Origin: Hybos culiciformis
Lineage: Eukaryota > Arthropoda > Insecta > Diptera > Hybotidae
Direction of reading: 5' to 3'
Assembly: GCA_964007475.1 (NCBI GenBank)
Contig: OZ023275.1
Coordinates: 19,199,829 to 19,263,828, forward strand
DNA length: 64,000 nt
This document shows positions 12,801 to 22,185 of the stretch, one piece after another (positions within the stretch are counted from its first letter, which is position 1; each line of letters begins with the position of its first letter). The notes under the pieces are model-generated. The model had not been told where the DNA came from and made no database searches. It was given only the letters and a program-made list of their open reading frames with translations. The translations under genes were made by a program, and so were the position numbers.

Positions 12801-15800
12801 AAAAGAAAATAATTTATGTTGGAATAGGTGAAAAAAAAAAATTGTCAGATGAAATAAAATTGTTAGCCAAAAATCGATATAAATACGTTCATCCCATACA
12901 ATGTAAAGGTGAGTCAATAATTAAATTTCAATATTCTTCTATTATTTCATTTTATTTATTTATTTCACTTTATACTACATATTTAAATAAAATTATGCTT
13001 TCAATAATATAAGAACCTTAGATACAAATAGTCTATATATATATATATAGAACTGTATTCGAAGGACTAACTAAATTTAAACAATATTAACATAAATGTA
13101 AATTATTATATTATCAAAAGTTTAATAACAAAGAGACACTTTTATTGTAATTTAGACTAAGAAATAAATTACCTAGAAGGAAAAAAATTATATAAGAGAT
13201 AAACTAATATTGCCAACCTTTTAAATATGAAACAAGAAAAGTAAAGTTATTATGTTTAATATCTAATTCTTTCAGTGTAACGGCAATTTAATTTATAGAA
13301 AAAAAAAACATTTTTAATTAAGAAATATAATATAATATAATTTTTTTTTTTTTTATAGAATGTTCAAAATCTTTTTATAATCTAAAAAATTATATACAAC
13401 ATTTAACGTTACCACATGCAACAGATCCAGCTGGATCGTTTTTATGTTCTGTATGTAATGGTATAATTCATAAATCCCTATTTAGTGAACATCTCAATCA
13501 AAAACATTCAATATCAACATATCAATGCATTTATTGTTTATTCTCAGCTTTATACCATGAAACCATAATAACTCACATGGCAAATTTTCATCCATCAAAT
13601 TTACTTTACAGTTGCATCAGAGTTCCTCCAAAAAATGATGTGGTAGGTTTATTATTGTCAATGGTTGAATTTATTAATGAAAATTTTCATAAATTAAATT
13701 ATAAAGTAACCTGTATGTATATTTTGTACTTTATATTACAATTTTGGGCACCTATTTTTTGATTATTTACGTTAGTTTTGCAAACAGAACTATTTTTGAT
13801 CCAAAAACCTTTTTGAATTTCAAAGCTAATGCAATTTATCTTAATAATATGTAGAAAAAGAATTACTTGATAAATGCCGACATTTTATTGAAAATTTAAA
13901 TCTGCGATTTTCAGGTGTTATGCTATTTCTGAGTTTTTAAGAAATAAAATATTAACACATACTTTCAATTTATTTTTTTTTATTTTAATCTATATTGTAT
14001 TTCTAAAATTTCTCATAAAACGAATATTTGTTAATTTTAATTTGTCGGTAATGTAGGCCTGGAGTTGATGGAATATTGTATTGTCACCGGAAATAAGGGT
14101 CTGTGCAAAACTTGAGCACAATCGGTTCTCGGAAAATGGAGCAAATATCAATTGCAAGATTTGAATCAAACACAACGGGCAAAGTTTGTGTTTTAAATAA
14201 AAACGTGTAACAAAAAATAAAAGAAAGATAAAACATAAAGAAACCTGTACGTTCTTTCACGGTATGAAAGTACTGAAATAATTTTCCAAACAAACTACGT
14301 CTTTTATAATAAATAAAATAGTACAGATAAGATAGATATTGTATCCATGTTTATAGATTGAATAAATTAGCTTTATTTATTTTAAGTATTTAATTTTATA
14401 AAAGAATTGTTGATTTTGATGTATTGATTTATTTAATTTCTTATATTTATAGCAAGTTACCGACGAAACAATAGAAAATTCTACAGTTCTAGCAAACTTG
14501 AGTGTCGAAATTGATGAATCTGAGTTACGAGAGTGTACATTCTCCGAAGAACAATTGAATTATATGAGTCCATCTTTAGATCACAAATCAATTATGAATA
14601 ATATAAAAGGAACATTGGTTTTGATTAATACAACGTCCAATAACATTAGTTTGGATCAGACTTATTTGTATAATAATATTGAAAAATCAAAATCTAGTAT
14701 TAGTAATTTGGATAAAGAGTCAAGAATAAAGAAAATTTCTCCGCATAATTTGAAAATAATAACTGTAGAATCATTATCAAAAGTCCAAAATGATATAGGA
14801 AATCATAACGATACAGAGTTATCTACTGAAGTTAATAATGAAATAGTTAATTTAATTCAGCAACCACCAATGACTAATCCATCATCTATTGTAAAAATTC
14901 CACCAGCTAAAGGTGAATTGCTATCACAGATGGTTAGTGAAAAACCTAATACTATTAATTTGAAAAACTCTGCTGCAGAAACAGTGTCAGAAATTATTGA
15001 TCTAGATGCAGAAGATGAAACTGATAGGAATAATCAAGATGATTTAAATGCAAGAATATTAGAAGCAGCAAAGGAATTAGTTAAAGATACCGGTTACGAT
15101 GAAGATTTATATCTTTGTCCGTATTGTACTGATAACAATAGTCGAACACTGTTCCACGATGAGAATTCTTTTGAAACGCATTTAAGTTCAAATCATCAAA
15201 AATCTCGTTACATATGCCCGCATTGCACAGTTATTTGTTCACAAATTAAATATTTAATTAATCATTTGAAAATTCACCGCCGTCATAGATATTTTTGTTA
15301 TTTCTGTTATTATACTGCAGCTGTTACCCATAATTTAAATAAACATATACAAGAAACCCATAATGGTGTATCTAATCTACAAACAGTTACATTGGCTTTT
15401 CAAAATAATGTTGAACATGAATTTCAATTAGTTTGTCCTAAAACTATAACTCACAAGGAAGTTGTACAGTTTGGTGAACGGTTAATTATTAAATGCGATA
15501 GAAACAAATCTGTAGCTAAAAAATATTTTAATCCCAGTGAATTAAAGCTATTACCGCAACATGCAATATTTCACCAAGATGTTGTATGCAGTGAATGCGG
15601 CTATAAGACAAAAGTTCGTGCAAATATGCACCGACATTTACTTCAGAATAAATGTAGTGGTGAAAAAACGGAGGTACCAATTTCAGATCCAGTTAATCCA
15701 GTACCATGTTTAATAACTAACGAAAAGCAATTTGATAAAATGAATAATTTTGCATTTAGCTCTAATGTAAATAGAAAATCGACACAAACGAAAAACACAG

Positions 15801-18046
15801 CATCGTTGATTGAAAATTCTCAACCTAATAAAAAAACACAAGATGAGGAAATTCGTCAAAATAAAACCATCGAAATTTTACAAGAAATTGAACCACAAAT
15901 ACCAAAATATGTTTTACCGAATAAAAGATTTGCTTGTTGTGCACAAAACTGTAATCATTTAACGGTGAGCGAATACATGCTAAAATATCATTTGCAAACA
16001 TTACATTCAAATGAAGGAAATTTTCAATGCCCACATTGCCCGGAAAATGTGATTAAAAATGCTTTTAATTTTGAAAAATTTATACAACATTTGAAATTGC
16101 ATGATGCAAAAATATTTATTTGTATTGACTGCAAGTTTATGCATTATCAAAAAAACTTAATTGAACGACATGTTAACGACAAACATAATAATCAAACAGT
16201 TACTGTTGTAGCTTACGCACGATCAAATGAAATATCACGCACTAGAACTATTCAAACCTATTTGGGAAATAGTACAAAACCATCAAAAACCACTAAACAG
16301 CCAGTCAAACATAATGATCAAATAAATAATAATACAATGATGCAATGGAAATGCTCATTATGTAATCACAAAACTGTAGCAGTTAGTGAAATGTCATTAC
16401 ATGTTTATGAAATACACGGTGTTCGTTTTCGGTATGCATGTTTACATTGTAAATACGGAGCCGGTCAGTTAAGTGCTGTGGTAGAGCATATTACTGACAA
16501 ACATCCGACGAAAAAGAAAGATGTTAAATGCGCATTCAATCGTTTAGATGACCCCAATCCCACCTGTTTAATATCACAAGATACTCGCCCACTTTGGAGT
16601 CGCGCGGACCCGTCGCGTGTTAAACATATTCGGGGTATTTTAATGGAAGAGGAATCAGAAATTAATATTGATGTCGGACAGGAAGATATAGCCTTTACAC
16701 CAGAAATAGATTTAAAAAAAAAAAAAAATGACGTTCCAAAAAGTCATGGAACATTATTACCAGCAACTCAGTCATTGCCATTAAAAAGCAACAAACCAGA
16801 TGAAGAAATAATTTATGATATGTTATCGAAAAAAATATCTAGCACATCAAAGTGTGATATATTGGAGTGCTGCAGTTGCACATTTAGAAATATTTCTTTT
16901 AAAGCTATTTGGAAACATTGGCAACAACATCACGGTGAAAAATCTTCATACATAAGTAGGCCATTCACTTTTAGAAAGTATGGTTATTTGAAATCGGATT
17001 CAGAAGAATGTCCAATGCCAAGTTTATCTAATGAGGACTTAAATAAGTTTTTAAAAGTTGGAATGAAATCAGTAAGATACCAATGTAATCGTTGTAGCAA
17101 ACTTTTTAACACAAACGATAGTGTAGTTCAACATAAAAAAAAAGAGCACCCAAAATTAAAAATGGTACGTTGTCTTCAATTTAAAACTCAAATATTTTTT
17201 GTTTGTAACATTTGTGAATACGCATCATCTAGTGAATTCAGAACTGCGGCTCATTTATTGAACCATTACGAATGTTTTAAAAAATGTAATATATGTAATA
17301 TGAAATATGACAGATTCCTAGAATTTATAAAACATTTGCCCAAACATAAAGTTACATTAAGGGATTTTATTGAAATCGATGCAAATATAACAGAATTTTG
17401 GAATAAAATTCTTGTTTTATTTCCAAATGGTCTATTTGTTCAAAGAAAAAATTTACCAAAATCGAATTATTTAGATAACAATTTATTAAAAAATGTTGTA
17501 GAGGAGATTGAAAAATCTATATATAATATAGAAACTCAAAACGTCAATCAAATCAATTTAAAAGATTCACAAGAGAAAATCGCGAGCGATCAAAGTGAAT
17601 CAGATAATGAATTAATAATAGATGAAGATTTTAACAGTGAAGATACTGATGAATTCATAGGAACAAATGCAGAAAGAAAGAACAAGAGAAAATCTAGACA
17701 GACAGATGACATTTGCATGCCATATAAAAAAATTAAACGTGCACTTATATCATCAAGTTCAGGTTCTGATAATGATGCTGAGCTATCATTACATGAATTG
17801 TCGCGGCGATTAAAACCACCAGAACCATATAGTTATTATGGAAGAAAACCTGAACTCTCAAATTTATCAGCAATATTTATTAAAACGCTAAATGATTCCA
17901 ATGAATCAGAAACAATGACAGTAGAATATTTTGCTCAATCAAGACCAATAGATATAAAAGTAGTTATTGAAAAATTGGCATTCGAAAAGATTGAACAAAT
18001 GAAAAACTGTTCCTCAGTAACGACAACAACAAAAATTAACGAATAA
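759..18046 (+). CDS. Giant multi-C2H2 zinc-finger protein, eight exons joined
   Basis: Coding exons are 759-819, 878-4640, 4959-6276, 9201-10213, 10306-11363, 11453-12908, 13359-13642 and 14453-18046. All junctions are GT/AG and keep the frame, giving about 4,180 codons to the TAA at 18044-18046. The N-terminal third is Ser/Lys/Asn/Glu-rich and largely disordered, with RS-type dipeptides, a PPPPP tract and four tandem repeats containing RRKS. The C-terminal two thirds hold about two dozen C2H2 fingers, many written C-x2-C...H-x3/4-H and often paired, plus acidic Ser-rich linkers. Two junctions fall inside zinc fingers (6276/9201 and 12908/13359) and rebuild them exactly, which supports the model. 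The role is inferred: a nuclear DNA- or RNA-binding regulator. I do not recognise the ortholog. An alternative start is the ATG at 980; the open frame upstream argues for a longer N-terminus. A poly(A) signal AATAAA lies at 18146-18151. Confidence 0.85.
878..4640 (+). CDS. Zinc-finger gene, large low-complexity exon with RRKS repeats
   Basis: This 3.76-kb exon is open throughout from the acceptor at 871-877; the first in-frame ATG is at 980. The product is highly charged and rich in Ser, Lys, Asn and Glu, with SRSRDRD- and RSRD-like stretches near the start. It also has a proline run before an ITFSEFFKQKI segment (around 2560-2600) and repeated DP(N/R)L motifs. Between 3991 and about 4590 there are four imperfect tandem repeats of roughly 41-47 residues, each with RRKS(I/M)AG(D/E). 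A fifth RRKS follows near 4560. No C2H2 fingers lie in this exon. The donor is GAAG|GTAAAT; the G left over is completed by GT from the next exon. Reading past the donor gives only nine extra codons before a stop. Confidence 0.85.
3991..4590 (+). repeat. Tandem protein-coding repeat with RRKS motifs
   Basis: Four units start at about 3991, 4126, 4267 and 4390 (spacings 135, 141 and 123 nt, all multiples of three). Each encodes a conserved block of the form ET-(R/N)-K-x4-KE-x-K-x-IK, then RRKS(I/M)AG(D/E) and a D(M/I)PI-type tail. RRxS matches the consensus phosphorylation site of basophilic kinases such as PKA. Phosphorylation itself is inference. Confidence 0.85.
4641..4958 (+). other. Zinc-finger gene intron 2 (318 nt)
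   Basis: GTAAAT donor and TATTTTAG acceptor. The sequence is T-rich with several A and T runs. I see nothing else in it. Confidence 0.8.
4959..6276 (+). CDS. Zinc-finger gene exon 4959-6276, ends inside a finger
   Basis: The exon opens with GT completing a Gly codon, then TRRSRK. It encodes a long basic, lysine-rich low-complexity region, including a KKKKRKKK-type stretch around 5795-5820 that could act as a nuclear localisation signal. Near the end is one finger-like unit (TKCVLCEYSGQNFKGHYTLNH, about 6095-6155). The last codons begin another finger. The exon ends at TATAG|GTAAAA, so the next finger is completed only after splicing to 9201. Confidence 0.85.
6441..7002. repeat. Palindromic CGCGGTTATAAC repeat element, left end truncated
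   Basis: Multiple hairpin units of the form TTTCGCGGTTATAACAAAAA / TTTTTGTTATAACCGCGAAA lie on both sides of a central inverted repeat. The central arms are at about 6557-6630 and 6664-6732 and share an ATAAGACCTCGA motif. The centre is GC-rich (about 6615-6670). The right end is TTATGTCAGTTCACC at 6988-7002. A closely related palindromic copy, bounded by GGTGAACTGACATAA and its complement, lies at 22745-23100. The left GGTGAAC end is missing here. Confidence 0.8.
7003..9030 (-). pseudogene. Degenerate retroelement with RNase H relic
   Basis: Base composition is clearly less AT-rich than the flanks. On the minus strand at about 7010-7450, broken frames encode the two ends of an RNase H domain. 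The first is a YTDDS...G-x3-VYCREL segment (about 7345-7425) followed by ETLAIKAAAGML. The second is VTVTWVKGHSNTEAE (about 7080-7125), matching the terminal WVxGHxGxxGNExAD motif. Stops interrupt the frames. This fits the 3' part of a non-LTR element with an RNase H domain, or an LTR pol gene. The rest (7450-9030) has no domain I can name; it includes a minus-strand direct repeat of a TGGTACAATTTC motif at about 8060-8115. Where the element ends and whether this is one insertion are unclear. Confidence 0.55.
9201..10213 (+). CDS. Zinc-finger gene exon 9201-10213
   Basis: The acceptor at 9193-9200 rejoins the split finger: a spliced Arg codon followed by CPFCD and a HFSIH histidine pair, then the classical linker TGE. 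A second finger (YKCSSC...H...C, about 9280-9350) and a third (YVCDICNYVQMARANMIKHL, about 9415-9490) follow. The remainder is acidic and Asn/Ser-rich. The donor is GAAG|GTAAAG with the same phase as the preceding junction. Confidence 0.88.
10306..11363 (+). CDS. Zinc-finger gene exon 10306-11363
   Basis: After a 92-nt intron (10214-10305), GT completes a Gly codon followed by NLVIDES. An acidic tract with WDDADDDGWEDIE (about 10378-10416) is followed by a Ser/Asn/Lys-rich linker. Two divergent finger-like units (FKCLVEKCSFLF and YCYTCEANIF with downstream His) lie at about 11000-11190. It ends ACACAA|GTGAGT in phase 0. Confidence 0.87.
11453..12908 (+). CDS. Zinc-finger gene exon 11453-12908
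   Basis: After an 89-nt intron the exon begins MPGTGTGG and continues as a Ser/Thr/Asn-rich, low-charge linker of about 350 residues. It contains several copies of an (I/L)SSV-x-(S/T)LA-like motif, as in ISSVNSLAK and ISSVTTLAH. Three fingers follow near the end: FKCMSNNCFFTT (about 12527), LECSYCTFHATT (about 12638) and YQCPYCFYRSCN (about 12719). It ends AAAG|GTGAGT inside the next finger (IQCK...). Confidence 0.87.
12909..13358 (+). other. Zinc-finger gene intron (450 nt)
   Basis: GTGAGT donor and TTTTATAG acceptor. AT-rich with a TATATA run at 13038-13050. Nothing else recognised. Confidence 0.8.
13359..13642 (+). CDS. Zinc-finger gene short exon with two and a half fingers
   Basis: This exon restores the finger begun at 12896-12908 (QCKECSKSFYNLKNYIQH...H). 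It adds FLCSVCNGIIHKSLFSEHLNQ (about 13439-13505) and YQCIYCLFSALYHETIITHM (about 13520-13580). Donor GATGTG|GTAGGT, phase 0. Reading past the donor reaches a stop at 13762. Confidence 0.85.
13643..14452 (+). other. Zinc-finger gene intron (810 nt)
   Basis: GTAGGT donor and TATTTATAG acceptor. A less AT-rich segment at about 14050-14180 may be an old repeat fragment; I could not identify it. The rest is AT-rich. Confidence 0.75.
14453..18046 (+). CDS. Zinc-finger gene terminal exon with most of the fingers
   Basis: The exon is open from the acceptor (QVTDETIENST...) for 1,197 codons to TAA. After an acidic/Asn-rich linker it carries groups of fingers: YLCPYCTDNN, YICPHCTVIC and YFCYFCYYTA (about 15110-15360); VVCSECGYKT (about 15587); FACCAQNCNH, FQCPHCPENV and FICIDCKFMH (about 15930-16190); WKCSLCNHKT and YACLHCKYGA (about 16346-16505); LECCSCTFRN (about 16862); YQCNRCSKLF, FVCNICEYAS and KCNICNMKYD (about 17075-17350). 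The C-terminus is acidic and Ser-rich with a basic AERKNKRKSRQ segment and an SSSSGSDNDAE tract. The finger spacing is irregular, unlike ZAD or KRAB tandem arrays, and suggests several finger modules separated by linkers. Confidence 0.9.
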   Translation, partial: QVTDETIENSTVLANLSVEIDESELRECTFSEEQLNYMSPSLDHKSIMNNIKGTLVLINTTSNNISLDQTYLYNNIEKSKSSISNLDKESRIKKISPHNLKIITVESLSKVQNDIGNHNDTELSTEVNNEIVNLIQQPPMTNPSSIVKIPPAKGELLSQMVSEKPNTINLKNSAAETVSEIIDLDAEDETDRNNQDDLNARILEAAKELVKDTGYDEDLYLCPYCTDNNSRTLFHDENSFETHLSSNHQKSRYICPHCTVICSQIKYLINHLKIHRRHRYFCYFCYYTAAVTHNLNKHIQETHNGVSNLQTVTLAFQNNVEHEFQLVCPKTITHKEVVQFGERLIIKCDRNKSVAKKYFNPSELKLLPQHAIFHQDVVCSECGYKTKVRANMHRHLLQNKCSGEKTEVPISDPVNPVPCLITNEKQFDKMNNFAFSSNVNRKSTQTKNTASLIENSQPNKKTQDEEIRQNKTIEILQEIEPQIPKYVLPNKRFACCAQNCNHLTVSEYMLKYHLQTLHSNEGNFQCPHCPENVIKNAFNFEKFIQHLKLHDAKIFICIDCKFMHYQKNLIERHVNDKHNNQTVTVVAYARSNEISRTRTIQTYLGNSTKPSKTTKQPVKHNDQINNNTMMQWKCSLCNHKTVAVSEMSLHVYEIHGVRFRYACLHCKYGAGQLSAVVEHITDKHPTKKKDVKCAFNRLDDPNPTCLISQDTRPLWSRADPSRVKHIRGILMEEESEINIDVGQEDIAFTPEIDLKKKKNDVPKSHGTLLPATQSLPLKSNKPDEEIIYDMLSKKISSTSKCDILECCSCTFRNISFKAIWKHWQQHHGEKSSYISRPFTFRKYGYLKSDSEECPMPSLSNEDLNKFLKVGMKSVRYQCNRCSKLFNTNDSVVQHKKKEHPKLKMVRCLQFKTQIFFVCNICEYASSSEFRTAAHLLNHYECFKKCNICNMKYDRFLEFIKHLPKHKVTLRDFIEIDANITEFWNKILVLFPNGLFVQRKNLPKSNYLDNNLLKNVVEEIEKSIYNIETQNVNQINLKDSQEKIASDQSESDNELIIDEDFNSEDTDEFIGTNAERKNKRKSRQTDDICMPYKKIKRALISSSSGSDNDAELSLHELSRRLKPPEPYSYYGRKPELSNLSAIFIKTLNDSNESETMTVEYFAQSRPIDIKVVIEKLAFEKIEQMKNCSSVTTTTKINE

Positions 18047-18145
18047 AGCTTGAATGTTTGGTTAATTTATATAAATTTGGACGTCTACTATATATACTTT
18101 CCTAATCTCGCATTGGGTTCTAGTACATGGAGCCTTCATATATTA

Positions 18146-18151
18146 AATAAA
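18146..18151 (+). promoter_or_regulatory. Poly(A) signal of the zinc-finger gene
   Basis: AATAAA about 100 nt after the stop codon. It is the first canonical hexamer downstream. Confidence 0.5.
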
Positions 18152-18838
18152 CATTTTCATTAAATTAATTTTTTTTGGTTTAAATATTTTTTTAAAATAC
18201 TTTAAATTTCTTATTTATATTATTTTTCATAAATGTAATTAAAAAAAAATATTTTTTTGTTCGAATAGGAAAACAAAATGTTTGTAGAGCAAAAAGTTAC
18301 TCAAATCTGAAAATAACAAGTCAAAATTTAAATTGCATAATTAAACGAAATGTGGAAAGTCGATATTCGCATCGAGGTTTTACTATTTTCGAGTCTAACT
18401 TCGTATAATATAAAACTTTAAAATAAAAAATAGATGTAAAATAAAATAAAATGTTACTTCCAAAAAAAATAAAATAAATAAAAAATAATAAAATAAAAAA
18501 TAAAATAAAAAATAAAATGTTACTTCCAAAAAATGTAATTAAATTTGTTACTAAGATAATTTATAATTGCTTTGTAAAAATAACAAATATTGAAAATTGT
18601 TTTATCCTAACAAATAACCAATATTTTTTGTTAATTGATTTACAAAAAAATAAAATTAATATGTTATTAATAATTTCAATTAAGTACATGTATACAATAA
18701 ATGATATGATAAATGAAGTGCATAATTGCCAATCAACTTTTAACTCGGTCAGTATTTTATTTCAAATTTCTATTTACAGTGAAATAATAATATAAATGCT
18801 TGTTATAATATAATATACATTCATTATATCTTTACATG
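18152..18838. other. AT-rich intergenic stretch with simple repeats
   Basis: Contains AAATAAAATA simple sequence at about 18420-18515. A short direct duplication (ATAAAATGTTACTTCC) begins near 18446 and near 18514. No gene seen. Confidence 0.6.
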
Positions 18839-19215
18839 TTTAGCTCTGGCAGCTGAAGAATTTCAAATAATTTCGAAAGTAAGCACAAAGAAACTTACGC
18901 GCAGGAAAAAGTCAAAATATATGAAGTTGTGGCAAGGTTAAGAATATTTAGTTGTCAAATTTACACCAATTTAATTTTAATTTATGTCTGAAAACTAGAA
19001 AAGTTTTGGGATGTGATGTGTGTAACAGCATATTATCTAGATTTTTTATCTACAAATTCAAATTTAACACAAACGATCTCCAACAATTAAAGAATTTTTT
19101 GAAAGCAACTAAAATTGCAGCAAGAACACTCAATTTATTGTCACCATTAATAACTGCAAAGTGTGCTTACCTCAAATATTTAATAAATTTTATATCAATA
19201 ATGAGCATCTTTTAG
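18839..19215 (+). pseudogene. Possible coding relic, unidentified
   Basis: A frame beginning near 18840 reads LALAAEEFQIISKV, then KKLTRRKKSKYMKLW before a stop. A second open frame (18952-19215) reads TRKVLGCDVCNSILSRFF and continues for about 60 residues with more protein-like composition than its surroundings. The two frames differ, so if this was coding it is broken. I do not recognise a family. Confidence 0.25.
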
Positions 19216-19688
19216 TCTTTAGTGTAATTTCAAATTTTAATTTAATAATTAAATTAATTTTTTGTACTCCCATTTTCGAATGTTTTCTTAAAAATGAGGC
19301 TCACCTAAAAGTACACCTGTAAATTGAGAATGTTATGGGAAATTTAAAGTTTGCTTTTGCAGTTTTAAAAAATAGAATAACATTTCGGAACGATTTTTAT
19401 TTTTGTAAAATAACAGCTGTGAAATCGTCTCGTTGAAAACTAGAAATCCTAGTAATTAAAATAATATTTCTGTTGCTAAAACAGACTCTAACCCGTTTCT
19501 TCAGAATGGAAATTTCTTTTCTATGATTTATCAAATAATTGGTTATTTACAAAAAAACAATTTATCGACCTAATTTTTATATTTCAATCAAACTTCTACT
19601 AATCGCATTCGTAACGGGATTCGTCATCGTAACGCATTCGTCATGGGCTCCCTTCTCAGTTTCCGAAAAATTGACAAGTTAATAAAAG
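19216..19688. other. Intergenic stretch, nothing identified
   Basis: AT-rich with a short GC-richer patch at 19600-19665 containing repeated ATTCGT motifs. No gene seen. Confidence 0.5.
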
Positions 19689-19767
19689 TGGCAACTAAGA
19701 ACATTTTACTTGCTTAAATTAACTTGAGCAAGTAAAATTGTTCTTACTTGCCCGATTTACTTGTTAT
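19689..19767. repeat. Left part of a short dispersed repeat split by the gypsy element
   Basis: It matches 34686-34773 closely (shared ACATTTTACTTGCTTAAATT, then CTTGAG and TTACTTGCCCGATTTACTTG). The continuation of the repeat (TACAAATCATGCTTAA) is found at 27434-27449, directly after the target duplication on the other side of the retrotransposon. It includes a small hairpin, ATTTTACTTGCT...AGCAAGTAAAAT. Confidence 0.8.
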
Positions 19768-19928
19768 TGTAGTAATTAGGAATATGGTAACGCTGTTAAG
19801 AAAGTGTGAGGGGGGAGGAAGAAGGGATGATTATGGAATGAGTGATGGGGAGTAAAGGATTAATGCTGAAATAAGAGAATTAATAAAAGAATAAAATTAA
19901 AAACAATTAAAGTGTTTTATTTTATAAA
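19768..19928 (+). repeat. Truncated 5' LTR
   Basis: Aligns to the first 160 or so bases of the 3' LTR at 27241, from TGTAGTAATTAGGAATATGG to GTGTTTTATTTTATAAA, with several differences. The last part of the LTR is missing and gag sequence follows directly. Confidence 0.9.
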
Positions 19929-20313
19929 GAAATGTAAGTTTGCAGTTTCAAGTGATGAAAATATAAAAGAACAAATAATTGAAAAACGCTGTTTCACAGA
20001 ATTGAGAAAACGTGTTTTAGAAAAAGATTCATGCACTCTAGAGGAAGTAGTTAAAATTTCGAAAGCTTTAGAAACTGTTGAAACTCAAACTAAAATATTT
20101 AATGGCATTCAAAATAATGGAAATGAAATCTGTAAAATCAACCAATTAAAAATTTGTACAAGATGTGGAAGAAAAGATCATGATTCATATAATTCAAATT
20201 GCTCTGTAAAAACAAAGAAATGCAACAAATGTGGATTTGTGGGACATTTCGCAAATCAGTGTAAAACAAATCCTCGAAAACGTCGGGGAGAAAATGAATG
20301 GGAAAAAAATTAA
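19912..20313 (+). pseudogene. Gag remnant with two zinc knuckles
   Basis: Open frame without a genuine ATG. Its C-terminal part has CTRCGRKDHDSYNSNC and CNKCGFVGHFANQC (about 20155-20265), two CCHC-type knuckles typical of retroelement nucleocapsid. The upstream half of gag is absent because the frame emerges directly from the deleted LTR. Confidence 0.8.
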
Positions 20314-20360
20314 AATAAAAAAAATTTAAATCAAATAGTTCATAATATTGAAGACAATTG

Positions 20361-20883
20361 AAGACAATTTGTGGAAAATGAAAAAGGAAACCAATTGCTT
20401 GGTAAAATAAGTGGAACTAGAGTTCCAATGATCATTGACTCAGGATCGAAGTATGACATTATTAATAATGAAACATGGAATTATCTTAAAAATAAAAAAG
20501 CAAAAGTTGAAAATTTTAATAAAGATTGCAATTAAATATTCAAAGCTTGTGGTAGTGAAAATCCACTTGAAATGGCCGGCATGTTCGATGCAACTCTTGA
20601 AATTGATAACAAAATTACAAAAACTAAATTTTACATTGTTAAAGGTCCAGGAAAAGTATTGATAGGCAATGATACTGCAAGGAAATTGGGAGTTTTGAAA
20701 ATAGAATTAAATTCGGTAAAAGTTAATGATATCAAAATTAGTAAAATTAGAGATGTTTTAATAAATATTCCAATAAAAAAAGATGTTAAACCAGTTATTC
20801 AACCTTACAGACGCATCCCTTTAGCACTAGAAGATTTAGTAAAAAAGAAAATAAAAGAGAATAAAAGATCAGGATATTATTGA
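20361..20883 (+). pseudogene. Aspartic protease and start of RT, interrupted
   Basis: Contains the active-site motif IDSGS (about 20435-20450) followed by KYDIINNETW. An in-frame TAA at 20533-20535 interrupts it. The same frame continues with a protease C-terminal part, including VLIGNDTARKLG, and the RT leader VKPVIQPYRRIP up to a stop at 20881. Confidence 0.75.
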
Positions 20884-21480
20884 ACCCGTTGATTGTTATA
20901 GTAAATGGGTATCACCAATGGTAGTTGTACCGAAAGTTAATAATGATATCAGAATTTGTTTAGACATGCGACAGGCAAATATGGCAATTAAAAAAGAAAC
21001 TTATCCATTACCGGCTATGGAAGATTTTTTAACAAAATTACAAGGAGCTAAAATTATTTTCTCGTCTTGATATAAGATCAGCTTTTCATCAGGTAGAAAT
21101 AAGAAATATCGGCTGATTCAAGAGAAATTACAACATTTATAACAAAACAAGGATTATTTAGATATAAAAAGTTAATGCTTGGTATTTTATGTGCTCCCGA
21201 GCTTTTTCAGAAAATAATGGAACAAATTCTTTGTGGATGCGAAGGGTATCTTAATTTCATTGATGATATAATAATATTTGGAAAAACTGAAAAAGAGCAT
21301 AAAAAAAGATAATGTCAATTAAATTATTTAGACAACCAAGAACTGCAGATGAAGTTCGAAGTTTTCTAGGACTGGTTAATTATGTGGGACGTTTTATTCC
21401 AGATTTATCAACAGTGTGTTGTCCGCTGAGAATATTGCTCAAGAAAGATGTAAAATTTTATTGGGCTAAAGAACAGGAAG
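20870..21480 (+). pseudogene. Reverse transcriptase remnant
   Basis: Broken frames encode KWVSPMVVVPK and ICLDMRQAN, then after a shift FRYKKLMLGILCAPELFQK, and the catalytic box FIDDIIIFG (about 21257-21285; D-D in place of the usual YxDD context). A deletion just after the catalytic box removes the thumb-proximal part. The frame resumes at about 21325 with RSFLGLVNYVGRFIPDLS, the RT-RNase H connection region. Confidence 0.8.
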
Positions 21481-21496
21481 AAAATTAAAAAAATAT

Positions 21497-21781
21497 TTGT
21501 CAAGTGAACTTACATTAGGGTTTTTCGATAAAAATGATGAAACCATATTAATAGCTGATGCGAGTCCTGTGGGGTTAGGAGCAGTATTGGTTCAGCGTAA
21601 TAAGAAAAATTGTGCAAGAATCATCAGTTATGCCAGAAAGAGTCTTTCAGAGGTAGAGATGAGATATTGTCAAACTGAAAAAGAAGCTTTAGCTTTGGTT
21701 TGGGCAGTAGAAAACTTTCATTTTTATTTATATGGAAGAACATTTCCTAGGTCTAAACCGTGTGCCCGAATAGAACGATAG
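21497..21781 (+). pseudogene. RNase H remnant
   Basis: Reads LIADASPVGLGAVLVQ, then SYARKSLSEVEMRYCQTEKEALALVWAVENFHFYLYGR. This is the retroelement RNase H with its first Asp and the E-K-E-A-L motif present. A frame change follows near 21780, before LYRPGKYNIADSLSR (about 21810-21860). Confidence 0.85.
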
Positions 21782-21850
21782 GTCATACGTTTACAAGTTT
21801 TCAATTTCAAAATTTTATATCGACCAGGCAAATATAATATTGCGGACTCT

Positions 21851-22185
21851 TTGTCAAGACTATGTCAAATTGAACAAAATGCGGTTTCATTTGATTCAGA
21901 AGTAGAAAATTATATTTGTGCAGTAACTTCAACATCTTTACCAATTGCTTTCACATTGGAAGAAATAGCAGAACATTCAAAATCGGATGAAGAGATAAAT
22001 CTAATAAAACGGGGATTGTTCAAAAGATGTTCTAACATATAAAATTTTTGAAAATGAGTTATGTGTAGCTGGTGATATTTTGTTACGAGAAACTCGTATA
22101 GCTGTTCCAAAAATATTTAGAACGAGAATAATGGAACTGGCGCATGAAGGTCATCCTGGTATATCCATAATGAAAAATTGTATTA
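21851..22185 (+). pseudogene. Integrase N-terminus, interrupted at 22185
   Basis: Short frames lead to ELAHEGHPGISIMKNC (about 22133-22180), the His-His half of the integrase HHCC zinc-binding domain. The coding sequence stops at the TTA target site of the element at 22186-23381 and resumes in phase on its other side. Confidence 0.8.
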
